A program made the translations under genes and the position numbers. A DNA stretch of 61,471 bases from JBJXGV01 sp046160485 (lineage in GTDB: Bacteria > Orphanbacterota > Orphanbacteria > JBJXGV01), in the NCBI GenBank assembly GCA_046160485.1, contig JBJXGV010000067.1, positions 1 to 61,471 on the forward strand. Direction: 5' to 3'. Positions 16,407 to 25,245 of this stretch are shown one piece after another. The notes beneath the pieces were generated by a model. That model ran no database searches. It saw only the letters and a list, made by a program, of their open reading frames with translations, and was not told the DNA's origin. Positions within the stretch are counted from its first letter, which is position 1, and every line of letters begins with the position of its first letter.

Positions 16407-17612
16407 ATGCGCTCGGATTTCCTTTCGCTCGACGAAGCGCGGCGCATCGCGCTCGCGGCGCAGGGATTCGATCGCGCGCGGCCGCGCGGCGGCGTCAACT
16501 CGCGCCACGTGCTCGACACGATCCGCCGTCTCGGCCTCATTCAAATCGACTACGTGAACGTCGTCGTTCCGTCGCACTACCAGGTTCCGTTCTCGCGGCT
16601 CGGGCCCTACGACCGTTCGCTTCTGCACGAAGTCGTGTATCGCCGGCGCGCGGCAACGGAGCAGTGGGCGCACGAGGCGTCGATTCTTCCCGTCGAGAGC
16701 TGGCCGTTTCTGCGCCACCGCATGGATGCGCACGACGTCGGCCCGCGTCGCTTCCAAGCGCTCATGCGCAAGCACGCGGCCTACGCGGAGTGGGTGCTCG
16801 CGGAGGTGCGCGCTCGCGGGCCGCTCACGGCGGACGATCTGCCGGGGCCCGAAGGCGTCGAGCGGCGTATCCGCGGCTCGTGGATCGGCACCGTGCCGCG
16901 CGCGGTGCTCGAGGCCTTTTTCGCACGCGGCGTGCTCGCCGTCGCCGATCGCCGCCCGAATTTCGCGCGTGCTTTCGATCTTGCGGAGCGCGTCGTGCCC
17001 GAGGAACATTTGGGTCGCGTGATGCCGCGCGACGAGGCGCAGCGCGCGCTTTTGCTTCGCGCGGCGCGCGCGCACGGCGTCGGGATCGCGAGCGACCTCG
17101 CCGACTACTACCGCATGAGCGTCGGCGAGGCGCGCCCGCGCATCGCCGAACTTGTGCGCGAGGGGGCGTTGCGCGAGGTGCGCGTCGACGGCTGGCGCGA
17201 GACGGCGTACCTGCATCCCGACGCGCGCCGCCCGCGCGCGATCACCGCCGCCGCGCTCCTCTCGCCGTTCGATCCCGTCGTGTGGCGCCGCGCCCGCACC
17301 GCGCGTCTCTTCGGTTTCGACTTCCGCTTCGAGATCTTCGTGCCGAGCGCTCAGCGACGCTGGGGGTGCTACGTGCTCCCGTTCCTGCTCGGCGATCGTC
17401 TCGTCGCGCGCGTCGATCTCAAGTCGGATCGCACCGCGCGCCGGCTTCGCGTGCTCGCCGCGCAAATCGAAGATCACGCCGACCCGAACGCCGTCGCCCC
17501 GCCGCTCGCCGCCGAGTTGCGCACGATGGCCGCGTGGCTCGGCTTCGACGCCGTCACCGTCGGCCGCCGCGGCTCGTTCGCGCGCCGCCTCGCCGCTGCT
17601 CTGCGCGCTTAA
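16407..17612 (+). CDS. YcaQ/AlkZ-like winged-helix DNA glycosylase
   Basis: A protein of 401 residues of the HTH_42 family, which includes E. coli YcaQ, a glycosylase that unhooks interstrand crosslinks. Signatures: RRLGLIQIDYVNVVVPSHYQ with a Q-I-D motif (46-48) at the proposed catalytic position, RRAATEQWAHEASILP, RHAVLEAFF-like and WGCYVLPFLLGDRLVARVDLK near the C-terminus. Three tandem winged-helix domains plus a beta-barrel are expected. It would act on alkylated or crosslinked DNA. It shares direction and a short gap with the oxidoreductase, but no functional tie is apparent. Confidence 0.85.
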   Translation: MRSDFLSLDEARRIALAAQGFDRARPRGGVNSRHVLDTIRRLGLIQIDYVNVVVPSHYQVPFSRLGPYDRSLLHEVVYRRRAATEQWAHEASILPVESWPFLRHRMDAHDVGPRRFQALMRKHAAYAEWVLAEVRARGPLTADDLPGPEGVERRIRGSWIGTVPRAVLEAFFARGVLAVADRRPNFARAFDLAERVVPEEHLGRVMPRDEAQRALLLRAARAHGVGIASDLADYYRMSVGEARPRIAELVREGALREVRVDGWRETAYLHPDARRPRAITAAALLSPFDPVVWRRARTARLFGFDFRFEIFVPSAQRRWGCYVLPFLLGDRLVARVDLKSDRTARRLRVLAAQIEDHADPNAVAPPLAAELRTMAAWLGFDAVTVGRRGSFARRLAAALRA

Positions 17613-17694
17613 GACTCTTTGGCAGGTGGTACCTCGGGCTGTAACGTCTCGCCGTGGCGAAGGTGCGGCCGGGGAATCGTGTCAGACCTCGCGC

Positions 17695-17724
17695 TTGTTT
17701 CGCCCCTGTCCACCGGCTTATGAT
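17695..17724 (+). promoter_or_regulatory. Candidate sigma-70 promoter upstream of the DJ-1/PfpI gene
   Basis: TTGTTT (17695-17700) and TATGAT (17719-17724) are separated by 18 bases. The pair stands out in this GC-rich DNA and gives a 5' leader of about 90 bases before the ATG at 17822. Confidence 0.5.
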
Positions 17725-17738
17725 CGCCCGGTCGCGCT

Positions 17739-17800
17739 CGGTTCGATCATGCACACGCTCCCTCGCTTCTTCGGGCTGGCGAGCGCCCTCGATCGAACCG
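17739..17800 (+). promoter_or_regulatory. Inverted repeat in the 5' leader of the DJ-1/PfpI gene
   Basis: CGGTTCGATC (17739-17748) pairs perfectly with GATCGAACCG (17791-17800). Inside is a smaller stem, CTCGC (17762-17766) with GCGAG (17779-17783). The structure ends 10 bases before the ribosome binding site GGAGG at 17811-17815, so it could affect translation. Role unknown. Confidence 0.45.
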
Positions 17801-17821
17801 CTGTCGAGTTGGAGGTGCGTC

Positions 17822-18355
17822 ATGGCCAAACTGACGGGCAAGAACGTACTCATGGTGATCGCGCCCGAGGACTTTCGCGATGAAGAACTCGCGACGCCCA
17901 AGGCAATTCTCGAGAAGGAGGACGCGAAGGTGACGGTCGCGAGCACGCGCGCCGGGACGTGCGAGGGAATGCTCGGCGCGCGCGTGACACCCGACACCAC
18001 GCTCGCCGCCGAGACCGCGGCGAAGTACGACGCGATCGTCGTCGTCGGCGGGGGCGGCTCGCCGGCGCACCTCTGGGGCAACACGGCGCTCCACTCGATC
18101 CTCCGCGACGCGAAGGCCTCGAACAAAGTGATCGCGGGGATCTGCCTCTCGGGCGCCGCCCTCGCGCGCGCGGGCGTTCTCGCGGGAAAAAACGCGACGG
18201 TATGGCGCACGGACGAGAGCATCGCCGAGATGCGTGAAGGCAAGGCGAAGCTCGCCGACGCGCCGGTCGTCGTGGATGGTCGCGTCGTTACCGCGAACGG
18301 CCCGGACGCCGCCAACGACTTCGGACGAAAGATCGCTCAACTGCTCGGCGACTAA
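17822..18355 (+). CDS. DJ-1/PfpI-family protein
   Basis: A protein of 177 residues, normal for PfpI-type members. KNVLMVIAPEDFRDEEL carries the conserved Glu (E16), AIVVVGGGGSPAHLW is the oxyanion-loop region, and IAGICLSGAALARAGVL holds the nucleophile-elbow Cys108. The residue after the cysteine is Leu, where the classical PfpI proteases and many glyoxalases have His (C-H-G), so protease activity is unlikely. Stress-protective, deglycase or glyoxalase-like roles are reported for relatives. GGAGG precedes the ATG. A 5' leader with an inverted repeat and a good promoter lie upstream. It begins a plus-strand run with the two next genes. Confidence 0.88.
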   Translation: MAKLTGKNVLMVIAPEDFRDEELATPKAILEKEDAKVTVASTRAGTCEGMLGARVTPDTTLAAETAAKYDAIVVVGGGGSPAHLWGNTALHSILRDAKASNKVIAGICLSGAALARAGVLAGKNATVWRTDESIAEMREGKAKLADAPVVVDGRVVTANGPDAANDFGRKIAQLLGD

Positions 18356-18397
18356 CCCGCGAACGGAACGCGCCGCCGCCACCACCACGAGGAGAAC

Positions 18398-19120
18398 ATG
18401 GGCAAGGACAACTTCGACGTCATCATTTTGAACGGGCGCCCCGCCGCGGGGAAATCCGAGGTCATCGATTACCTGAAGAAGGTTCCGGTCGCGGAGCGTC
18501 TGCGCCGATTCCACATTGGCGAGTTCGAGGAGTTCGACGACTTCCCGATTCTGTGGGAGCGCTTCGAAGACGACGACATCTTCTCGCGTTACGGCCGCCC
18601 GCGCGCGCACACGACCGACGACTACTACTTCAAAGAGCACTTCTTCTGGAATTTCCTGATCGAGCGGCTGAATCTCGCGTACAACAAGACGCTGCGCGAC
18701 GATCCGAAGTACCACGACACGAAGACGGCGATCATCGAGTTCTCGCGCGGCGGCGAGAACGGATTCGAGGAAGCGTACGGCTACCTCGATCCGCAAATTC
18801 TGAAACGCGCGGGCATCGTCTACATCAAGGTTTCGTACGAAGAGTCGAAGCGGAAAAATCAGCGGCGCGCGAATAAAGATCGCCCCGATTCGATTCTTCA
18901 GCACTCGCTCCCCGACGAGAAGATGGACTTCTACTACAAGACGAACGACTGGGAGAAACTCGCGGGGCGCGATCCGCGTGCGATCGACGTGAAGGGCGTG
19001 CGCGTTCCCTATTCGGTCCTCGAGAACGAGCCCGAGGTCACCGACAACGCCGAACGGCTTGGTCAATCGCTCGAGCGCGTCTTCGCGCATCTCTGGACGG
19101 TGCAGAAGGGCGCGCGGTGA
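18398..19120 (+). CDS. P-loop NTPase/kinase-like protein of unknown function
   Basis: A protein of 240 residues. A Walker A motif is visible at 13-20 (GRPAAGKS) after a beta strand (DVIILN), followed by many aromatic and acidic residues (FHIGEFEEFDDFPILWERFEDDD) and IIEFSRGG, which could be the Walker B strand. KRKNQRRANKDRPDSI looks like a lid segment with arginines. The overall layout is like a nucleoside or small-molecule kinase, but I recognise no named family. GAGGAG precedes the ATG. Its TGA overlaps the GTG of the permease gene (GTGA, 19117-19120), indicating coupled expression. Confidence 0.75.
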   Translation: MGKDNFDVIILNGRPAAGKSEVIDYLKKVPVAERLRRFHIGEFEEFDDFPILWERFEDDDIFSRYGRPRAHTTDDYYFKEHFFWNFLIERLNLAYNKTLRDDPKYHDTKTAIIEFSRGGENGFEEAYGYLDPQILKRAGIVYIKVSYEESKRKNQRRANKDRPDSILQHSLPDEKMDFYYKTNDWEKLAGRDPRAIDVKGVRVPYSVLENEPEVTDNAERLGQSLERVFAHLWTVQKGAR

Positions 19121-20187
19121 ACGCTCCGGCGGGCGGGCGCGCGCGCACGATCGGCGAACTCGCGATTTGGGGCTTCGCGTTCGGCTACTTCGCGAGCTAC
19201 GTCCCCTACAGCGCACTGACGAAGGCACTCTCGAAGGGCCTTCTCGGCGGCATGAAAGTCTCGGACTTCGAGCTGCTTCCAGTCTCCGTGCTTGCGTCCG
19301 TCATCGGAATGTTCACGTTCATCAGCGCGATGCGTTGGTGGAAATACGCCGGCCGACGCGAAATCTTCGGCGCGACGCTCCCCTGCCCGAATCGCTGGAC
19401 ACTTCTCTCGGGAGTCGCCACCGCCGCCGTGATCGCGACGACGACGCTTGCGTACACGTTTCAGGGAATCAGCATCGTCTTCGCGATGCTGCTCATGCGC
19501 GGCGGACTGCTCATCATGGCGCCGGTCGTCGACGCGATCGCGCGGCGGCACGTGCGCTGGTTCTCGTGGATGGGTTTCGTCCTGAGCCTTGCGTCGCTCT
19601 TCGTCGCGTTCTCGAACAAGGGCGGCTACACGCTCACGCTTCTCGCCACCATCGACATTGCGGTCTATCTCTTTGCGTACTTCATTCGCTTGCGCTTCAT
19701 GAGCCGCCTTGCGAAATCGCAAGACCCGTCGGCGAACATTCGCTACTTCGTCGAGGAACAGATGATTGCGTCGCCGCTCTTGCTGCTCTTGCTCGGCGCG
19801 GGCGCGCTCCTCGACCCGGGCACGATGGGAACGAACCTCCGCACCGGGTTCACCGCGTTCTGGTCGAGCCCGGTGCTCTTACCGATGATTCTCGTCGGCA
19901 TCTTCTCGCAAGGCACCGGCATCTTCGGCGGGCTGATTCTTCTGCAGAAGCAGGAGAACACATTCTGCGTGCCGGTGAATCGCTGCTCGAGCGTGCTCGC
20001 GGGCGTGTGTGCTTCGTTCGCGCTCACGATCTTGCTTGGGCAAGCGGCGCCGAGTTCGCGCGAACTTCTCGGCGCGGGCTTCATCATCACCGCGATTCTT
20101 TTTCTCACGATTCCGACGCTCATGCGGCGGCGCGAGAAGATCGCCTCTGGCGGAGCGTCAGGCGCGCGTCTGGGCGAAGCGCGCTAG
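19117..20187 (+). CDS. DMT/EamA-like multi-pass membrane transporter
   Basis: A protein of 356 residues with about ten hydrophobic helices. The layout of two halves, with TLAYTFQGISIVFAMLLMRGG in the first and NTFCVPVNRCSSVLAGVC in the second, resembles drug/metabolite-superfamily permeases; the match to EamA is approximate. Substrate unknown. It starts at a GTG overlapping the P-loop gene stop. Its TAG stop is shared on opposite strands with the gene ending at 20184: the four bases CTAG serve as both stops. Confidence 0.75.
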   Translation: MNAPAGGRARTIGELAIWGFAFGYFASYVPYSALTKALSKGLLGGMKVSDFELLPVSVLASVIGMFTFISAMRWWKYAGRREIFGATLPCPNRWTLLSGVATAAVIATTTLAYTFQGISIVFAMLLMRGGLLIMAPVVDAIARRHVRWFSWMGFVLSLASLFVAFSNKGGYTLTLLATIDIAVYLFAYFIRLRFMSRLAKSQDPSANIRYFVEEQMIASPLLLLLLGAGALLDPGTMGTNLRTGFTAFWSSPVLLPMILVGIFSQGTGIFGGLILLQKQENTFCVPVNRCSSVLAGVCASFALTILLGQAAPSSRELLGAGFIITAILFLTIPTLMRRREKIASGGASGARLGEAR

Positions 20188-22484
20188 CGCCCATCGCGGA
20201 AGGCGCGGCCCGCCGCGTAGAGCACACGCCGCTCGTCGATTTGGCGCGCGCGCGCGGTGTCGCCGCGCGACGACGCAGCCGCCGATGCACGCTCCGCCGC
20301 GCTCATCGCCTCCGCGAATCGCCCCGCCTCCGCGTACGCGGCCGCGAGCACGTCGAGCGCGAGCGCGTTCGACGCCTCTCGCGGCCCCGCGTCCGTGAGC
20401 TTTTCGGCGATCGCGACCGCGTCGGCGCCGCTTCGTAGCTCGTCCTCCGGCGCCGTTGCGAGAATCCACGCCGCCAAGAGCGCCATCGATGGCGGCGTCT
20501 GGCCGCTCTTCGCCCACCCGCGCACGATCTGCAGCGCGCCGCGGCGATCCCCCGTCTCGACGAGTTGCGCGGCGAGGTTCATCTTGGCCTCCGCGTTCGC
20601 GGGATCGAGCCGGAGCGCTTCGCGAAACTGCGCGATCGCTTGCGTGCGTTCGCCGAGTTCGCCGAGAACGACGCCGAGATTGACGAGCGCGCCGGGCGCG
20701 TTCGGCTGAATGGCAAGCGACGCCTCGAACGCAGCGCGCGCGCGCGCCGGTTCGTCGAGGTCGATGAGCGCGATCCCGAGATTGTAGAGCGCGGCCGCGT
20801 CGCGCCCGGCGATGGTTTCGGCGATGCGGCGCGCGAGGCCCTCGTCGAATGCCGCGCGCGTTGTGCGGCTGGCAGAACTTCCACCACTCGCGTCGCCGGC
20901 AGCGCCGGGGGCGCCGCCGCCCCCGAACGACCGCGCGAGCGCCGCGCGCGCCTCCGCCTTTCGCCCGAGACGCGCGAGCGTCACCGCAAGGTTGTACTGC
21001 GCATCGGCGTCGTTCGGCGCGATGCGTGTTGCCTCGCGGAGCACCGCGGCCGCCTCGTCGAGACGACCATCGTCTTGCAGCGCAACGCCAAGATTCACGC
21101 GCGGCAGAACGAGCGTCGAATCGATCGCGATCACCGCGCGGAAGTGGTCGAACGCTTCGGCGCGGCGCCCCGCGCTCGCAAGCCAATCGCCGTAGTTATT
21201 GTGCGCCTCGCGGCTGCGCGGATTCGACGCGAGCGTCGCGCGCCACAGGCTCTCCGAGTCGCGCCACACGCTCTGGCGCGCGAGCGTCGCTCCCGCGCAA
21301 CCCGCGAGCGCCGCCGCCGCGCAGATGGCGAGCGCACGACCCAAACCACGCGATCGCACGCTCGCGGCACTCCACGACACCGCGATGAAAACGCCGATGA
21401 GCGGAACGTACGCGTACCGATTGGCCATCGCTTGATTGCCGACCTGCACAAGGCCGATGACGGGAACGAGTGTCCCGAGAAACCAGAGCCAGCCGACGAG
21501 AACGTGCGGCGCGCTCGGGCGCACGCGATACGCAATCGCGCTCAACGCCGCGAGCACTGCGGCGGCGGCGGCAACCTGCGCGACCGCGAGCGGGGCGGCC
21601 TCCACGCTTCCGGGGAACGGATAGATCGCGGAGAGATCGGCGGGCCAGACGGCGTGCAGCAGATAGCGCGTGTACGACACGGCCGCGTTCGCCGCGCGAT
21701 CCGCGAGTGGCGCGGACGCAAGCGATGCCACCGCGCCGCCCGCGCGCTGCGCGACGATCGTCACGACGCACGACACCGCGGCGATCGCGAAAAGCGGCGC
21801 CTTCTCCCACACGAGTGCGCGCATCGAGCGCGACGCGGCGCGCCGAAGCGGCCACATATCGAGCAGCACGAGCACCGCCGGCAATGTGACGAGCATCGGC
21901 TTCGCCGCGAGACCCGCAACGAAGAGCGCCGCCACGAGCGCGTACCGCCGCGCACCACCGCGCGCCGCGTAGAGCGCGTACGCCCACATCGTCGCGAGCC
22001 AGAGGAAGGTGGAGAGCACGTTCTTGCGCTCCGAAACCCAGGACACCGATTCGACGTTGAGCGGATGAAATGCGAAGAGCGCGGCCACGAAGAAACTCGG
22101 CGCACGCGCACCCGTCATGCGCGCGAGGACGACGAAAAGAAGCGCGGCGTTCGCAGCGTGCAACGCGATGCTCGTGAGGTGGTGCCCGCGCGGATTGAGG
22201 CCGAACGCCACGCCGTCCGCGATGTGCGAGAGCATCGTGGCCGGGTGCCAGTTCGACGCGCGCACCTCGGTGAAGGCACTCACGACTCCCGCGAACGATG
22301 GCGCTGCCACCGCCGGGTTCTGCGTCACATACTCGTTGTCATCCCAGTTGACGAACTCGTTGTCGAGCGAGGGGAGATAGAGCAGGAAAGTCGCAAGGGC
22401 GAGCGCGCCGGCGAGGGCGAGAACGGAACCGCGCGCGTCCCGGTTTCGAGCCGCGCGCGGCGAAGCGTCTTTCCGAACGATCAC
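20184..22484 (-). CDS. TMTC-like GT-C membrane glycosyltransferase with TPR domain
   Basis: A protein of 766 residues. The first ~400 contain about ten to twelve transmembrane helices with GT-C features: FVNWDDNEYVTQNP in the first outer loop (Asp pair as catalytic candidate), then FHPLNVESVSWVSERKNVLS, matching the HP-x-x-x-E-x-V motif of TMTC/PMT-type O-mannosyltransferases. The C-terminal ~370 residues are TPR repeats (NLGVALQDDGRLDEAAAVLREA, YNLAVTLARLGRKAEARAAL, NLGVVLGELGERTQAIAQFREAL). It would glycosylate exported proteins using a lipid-linked sugar. The start GTG at 22484 overlaps the lipoprotein stop upstream (GTGA). The repeat/glycosyltransferase pairing is the same as in animal TMTC proteins. 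Confidence 0.85.
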   Translation of the reverse strand: MIVRKDASPRAARNRDARGSVLALAGALALATFLLYLPSLDNEFVNWDDNEYVTQNPAVAAPSFAGVVSAFTEVRASNWHPATMLSHIADGVAFGLNPRGHHLTSIALHAANAALLFVVLARMTGARAPSFFVAALFAFHPLNVESVSWVSERKNVLSTFLWLATMWAYALYAARGGARRYALVAALFVAGLAAKPMLVTLPAVLVLLDMWPLRRAASRSMRALVWEKAPLFAIAAVSCVVTIVAQRAGGAVASLASAPLADRAANAAVSYTRYLLHAVWPADLSAIYPFPGSVEAAPLAVAQVAAAAAVLAALSAIAYRVRPSAPHVLVGWLWFLGTLVPVIGLVQVGNQAMANRYAYVPLIGVFIAVSWSAASVRSRGLGRALAICAAAALAGCAGATLARQSVWRDSESLWRATLASNPRSREAHNNYGDWLASAGRRAEAFDHFRAVIAIDSTLVLPRVNLGVALQDDGRLDEAAAVLREATRIAPNDADAQYNLAVTLARLGRKAEARAALARSFGGGGAPGAAGDASGGSSASRTTRAAFDEGLARRIAETIAGRDAAALYNLGIALIDLDEPARARAAFEASLAIQPNAPGALVNLGVVLGELGERTQAIAQFREALRLDPANAEAKMNLAAQLVETGDRRGALQIVRGWAKSGQTPPSMALLAAWILATAPEDELRSGADAVAIAEKLTDAGPREASNALALDVLAAAYAEAGRFAEAMSAAERASAAASSRGDTARARQIDERRVLYAAGRAFRDGR

Positions 22485-23134
22485 GACTTTCCGATGAAGA
22501 CGAGATCGATCGGGTTACTCCCCGTGTGCTCTTTGACCATGAGCGGGAACGGAAACTTCGGCGTGAGCACGAGATCCATTTCGGGCTTCTTGGTGCGCGC
22601 GCTCATCACGCTCAAGTGGTACCCCGACATCCCGCCGAGCTTCTGCTCGCCGTCGCACGTGTAGCGGAAGATCGCGCCGATGTCGCGCTCCTTCATGTCG
22701 CTCTCGTAGCTCTCTCCCACCTTGAAGCTGCGCCGTGCCCCGACGACGCCGACGATCGGCCCCATCTCGAGGTAGTTCTTCACGCGTTCGGGGATGTTGT
22801 TGCTCGTAAGCTGCACGTCCTTGAAGCCGCTCTTCCCCTCGAGGATCGAGAACTCGCCGCCCTTGTCGACGTACGCAACCTGATAGATCGCCGTGCGCCG
22901 CGTGCCACCCTTCCCATAGGAAACCTCGTACGACGCGTACTGGATGTCCTGCGTCGTGACCGAGCCCTCGACATTGGAGACTTTTACTTTCATTCGCGTC
23001 GGGTCGCTTTTCTTCGACGTGCGGGTCGTTTGCGGAGTGCATCCCTGGGCCACGAGCGCGGCCGCCACGACGGCGGCGAGTCCGACGCTAACGAGCCAGC
23101 GCGCGCGGGTCGCGTTGTGTGTGTGTTGTCTCAT
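22481..23134 (-). CDS. Lipoprotein of unknown function
   Basis: A protein of 217 residues starting MRQHTHNATRARW, with a hydrophobic signal ending LVAQGC, so lipidation is likely. The mature part is beta-rich and polar (VKVSNVEGSVTTQDIQYASYEVSYG, AIYQVAYVDKGGEFSILEG). No catalytic motif is seen. GGAGG precedes the ATG at 23134; an upstream in-frame extension lacks this. The stop overlaps the start of the TMTC-like gene by four bases, which suggests a shared transcript and perhaps that it is a substrate or partner. Confidence 0.7.
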   Translation of the reverse strand: MRQHTHNATRARWLVSVGLAAVVAAALVAQGCTPQTTRTSKKSDPTRMKVKVSNVEGSVTTQDIQYASYEVSYGKGGTRRTAIYQVAYVDKGGEFSILEGKSGFKDVQLTSNNIPERVKNYLEMGPIVGVVGARRSFKVGESYESDMKERDIGAIFRYTCDGEQKLGGMSGYHLSVMSARTKKPEMDLVLTPKFPFPLMVKEHTGSNPIDLVFIGKS

Positions 23135-23254
23135 TGTGATCCTCCTTGTCGGGTGGTTCGCGCAACGCGCGGGAACAACGCTGGCGGATGTAGCGCGCAT
23201 CGTCGCTCGGCCAGCAGGCGCGCCTCCGAAGACTATCACCCGCGTTGGCGGCTG

Positions 23255-24214
23255 TCACGGGCGCGCGGCGAGACCGCGCCCGAGACCGGAGACAAGCCGC
23301 TGCATATCGCTCAGATTGTGCCGAAGGAACATCTCGTGCATTTCCGCCATGGTGCCGGCGATGATGTCGGGCTCGAGGAAACGCGTGCCTGTCGCGCATT
23401 CCTGCTTTCCCGCACGTGTGCTCAGAGTCGCGTTCGCGTAGTAATCCCACACCACCGCGGTCGCCGCTTTTCCGCTGCGCGGATCCACGTACGGTAGGAA
23501 TCCCTTAACGACCTTGTATGGCGGCGCGGGCGGCGCGGGCGACGCCGATCCGGCGCGCGTTACCGCTGCGGAAACGCCATCCCTGGCAGGCGGGCAGATT
23601 CGGCAATCTCCGCCCGTCTGCACGAACATCGAGTCGCCGGGGTCATGCGCACCGGGGCTTGCGACCGTCACGATCGATTCGTCGCTCAGCACTACGACGT
23701 CGCCGCGCGAAACCCACGACTCATTCACGTTCACGGAATCGATCGCGGCCGCGTGCGCGGTATCGATACCGGCGACACTCGCGCGAATCGACTCCAGCGC
23801 CTTTTGCTTCAGATCGAAGAACGCCTGGTAGAAGCGCAGATCGCTGTCGAGGACCTCGAGGATGGTGCCGTCTTCGCACTGATCGCGGCGGCTTGCGGGA
23901 ACGTTGGCGCGATAGTACGCCACCTTCACCTCGCCGCCGGGGCCAGGCCGCTCGGAGATGACGCGAAGAATTCCGCCATCGTAGACCTTGCAGTTGCCCG
24001 TGCGCGACAACCCGAGCAGCACCACGCGGCCGATGAGATCGCCGATCCCTTGCTTGAAATGCTCGACGGCGACTGTATCGGGGACCGACACGATCGTGCC
24101 GCGGCGCAATCGTGCGGTGTCGTTCGTCGATGCGCACGACGCCGACAGTGCGGCAAGCGCGAGCAGCATCGCCAGGCCGATCGAGCTGGAATTGAGTGCG
24201 GAGTGGGTGTGCAT
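23255..24214 (-). CDS. Lipoprotein of unknown function
   Basis: A protein of 319 residues with a signal peptide ending LAALSASC. The mature part contains LIGRVVLLGLSRTGNCKVYDGG, a central region with DVVVLSDESIVTV, and a CRICPPARDG segment followed by a Pro/Ala linker. Cysteines are scattered and no family is recognised. An AAGGA sits close before the ATG at 24214. It lies on the same strand as the neighbouring lipoprotein and exported-protein genes with gaps of 120 and 175 bases. Confidence 0.65.
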   Translation of the reverse strand: MHTHSALNSSSIGLAMLLALAALSASCASTNDTARLRRGTIVSVPDTVAVEHFKQGIGDLIGRVVLLGLSRTGNCKVYDGGILRVISERPGPGGEVKVAYYRANVPASRRDQCEDGTILEVLDSDLRFYQAFFDLKQKALESIRASVAGIDTAHAAAIDSVNVNESWVSRGDVVVLSDESIVTVASPGAHDPGDSMFVQTGGDCRICPPARDGVSAAVTRAGSASPAPPAPPYKVVKGFLPYVDPRSGKAATAVVWDYYANATLSTRAGKQECATGTRFLEPDIIAGTMAEMHEMFLRHNLSDMQRLVSGLGRGLAARP

Positions 24215-24389
24215 CGTTCCTTCGCCCAGAAACTGTTGAACCGCGCGGAGCCGACTCGGCTCAAATCCGCGGCGCATTGTACCGCGCCGGCTAATCCGTC
24301 GTGCTAAGAACCTTCCCGCCCGTCGATCCATCGACGGGCGGCACGAACATCTGTGAAGGTGCCCGGCGCTGCGTGGTGCGCGCCGCGCG

Positions 24390-25094
24390 TTAGCTCTCTT
24401 CGATGACGAGCCGCGCGATCACCGCATCGCGCGAAAGCGTTCCCGCGGTGTGCGCCCTGAGGTCGCCCATGCGTGCCTTCACGATGTACTGCGAGAGACC
24501 GAGATCGGAGAAGTACTCGTTGCGATCGAGGGCGGCCGCGATCAGCACCCAGTGGTCGTCGGAGAGCGCCGTCATCATGTCGCCGTAGTCGAGCACCGCG
24601 TCGATGATCTCCGTCTTGCCGCGCTCGTAGCACTTCTTCGAATCGGCCTCGCGCCGCTCCCACCAGCTCTTCTTGTCCTTCTTGTTCTTGCCCTTGTCCG
24701 CGTCGTCATCGTCGTCGTCCCACCGCCCGTGGCGGCGGATGACGATGCGATCGTCGTGCTCATCGATATCGATGTTCGAGCCGAACCAGCGCCACTCGTC
24801 GTGCCGCGATGCCACGAGGTTCATGTCGAACGTAAAGATCACGCCGTACTCGGGAACGTAGACACCCTTCGTGACCTCGTGCGAAGAAACGAGAATGTAC
24901 GGGCTGTCGACGAGAACGTCGTCGAGCGTGCGTTCCATGATGTCGATTTCGCGCAGAAGTTTCTTCGAAGCCGATGTCTTGTCTGCGCTGGCGGGCACCG
25001 GCGCGGCGAAGAGGACCGCGAAGATGATGAGCGCCAAGAACGCCGGAACCCACGCCCACCACAAATCCCAAACCTTCTTGTGATCTCGACTCAT
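24390..25094 (-). CDS. Exported protein with acidic/basic low-complexity patch
   Basis: A protein of 234 residues. An N-terminal hydrophobic segment (WAWVPAFLALIIFAVLFAAPVPASA) acts as a signal or anchor. It is followed by helical sequence (KLLREIDIMERTLDDVLVDSP), a beta-rich stretch and a striking patch (WDDDDDDADKGKNKKDKK, about 126-143). The C-terminus ends with LSRDAVIARLVIEES. GGAGGAG precedes the ATG. I do not recognise a family. The Asp-rich run could bind metal, but that is speculation. Confidence 0.7.
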   Translation of the reverse strand: MSRDHKKVWDLWWAWVPAFLALIIFAVLFAAPVPASADKTSASKKLLREIDIMERTLDDVLVDSPYILVSSHEVTKGVYVPEYGVIFTFDMNLVASRHDEWRWFGSNIDIDEHDDRIVIRRHGRWDDDDDDADKGKNKKDKKSWWERREADSKKCYERGKTEIIDAVLDYGDMMTALSDDHWVLIAAALDRNEYFSDLGLSQYIVKARMGDLRAHTAGTLSRDAVIARLVIEES

Positions 25095-25245
25095 TTCTCC
25101 TCCATCCGTTTCGAAGTGTGTCGGTTCGTGGCCGTTTGATGTCGCGCACTGGATAAGACGGGGGGACGCGGCGAAGCGTTCAAAGCCACGAAGCGGCCGG
25201 ATGGATGCCCGAGAGGCGCCGGCAGAAGGAGTTGCGAGAGCGGGC

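Noticed and set aside
20565..22664. Long plus-strand open frame opposite the TMTC-like gene
   Set aside because: Arg-rich, without motifs, and entirely opposite a gene with clear domains; a GC-skew shadow.
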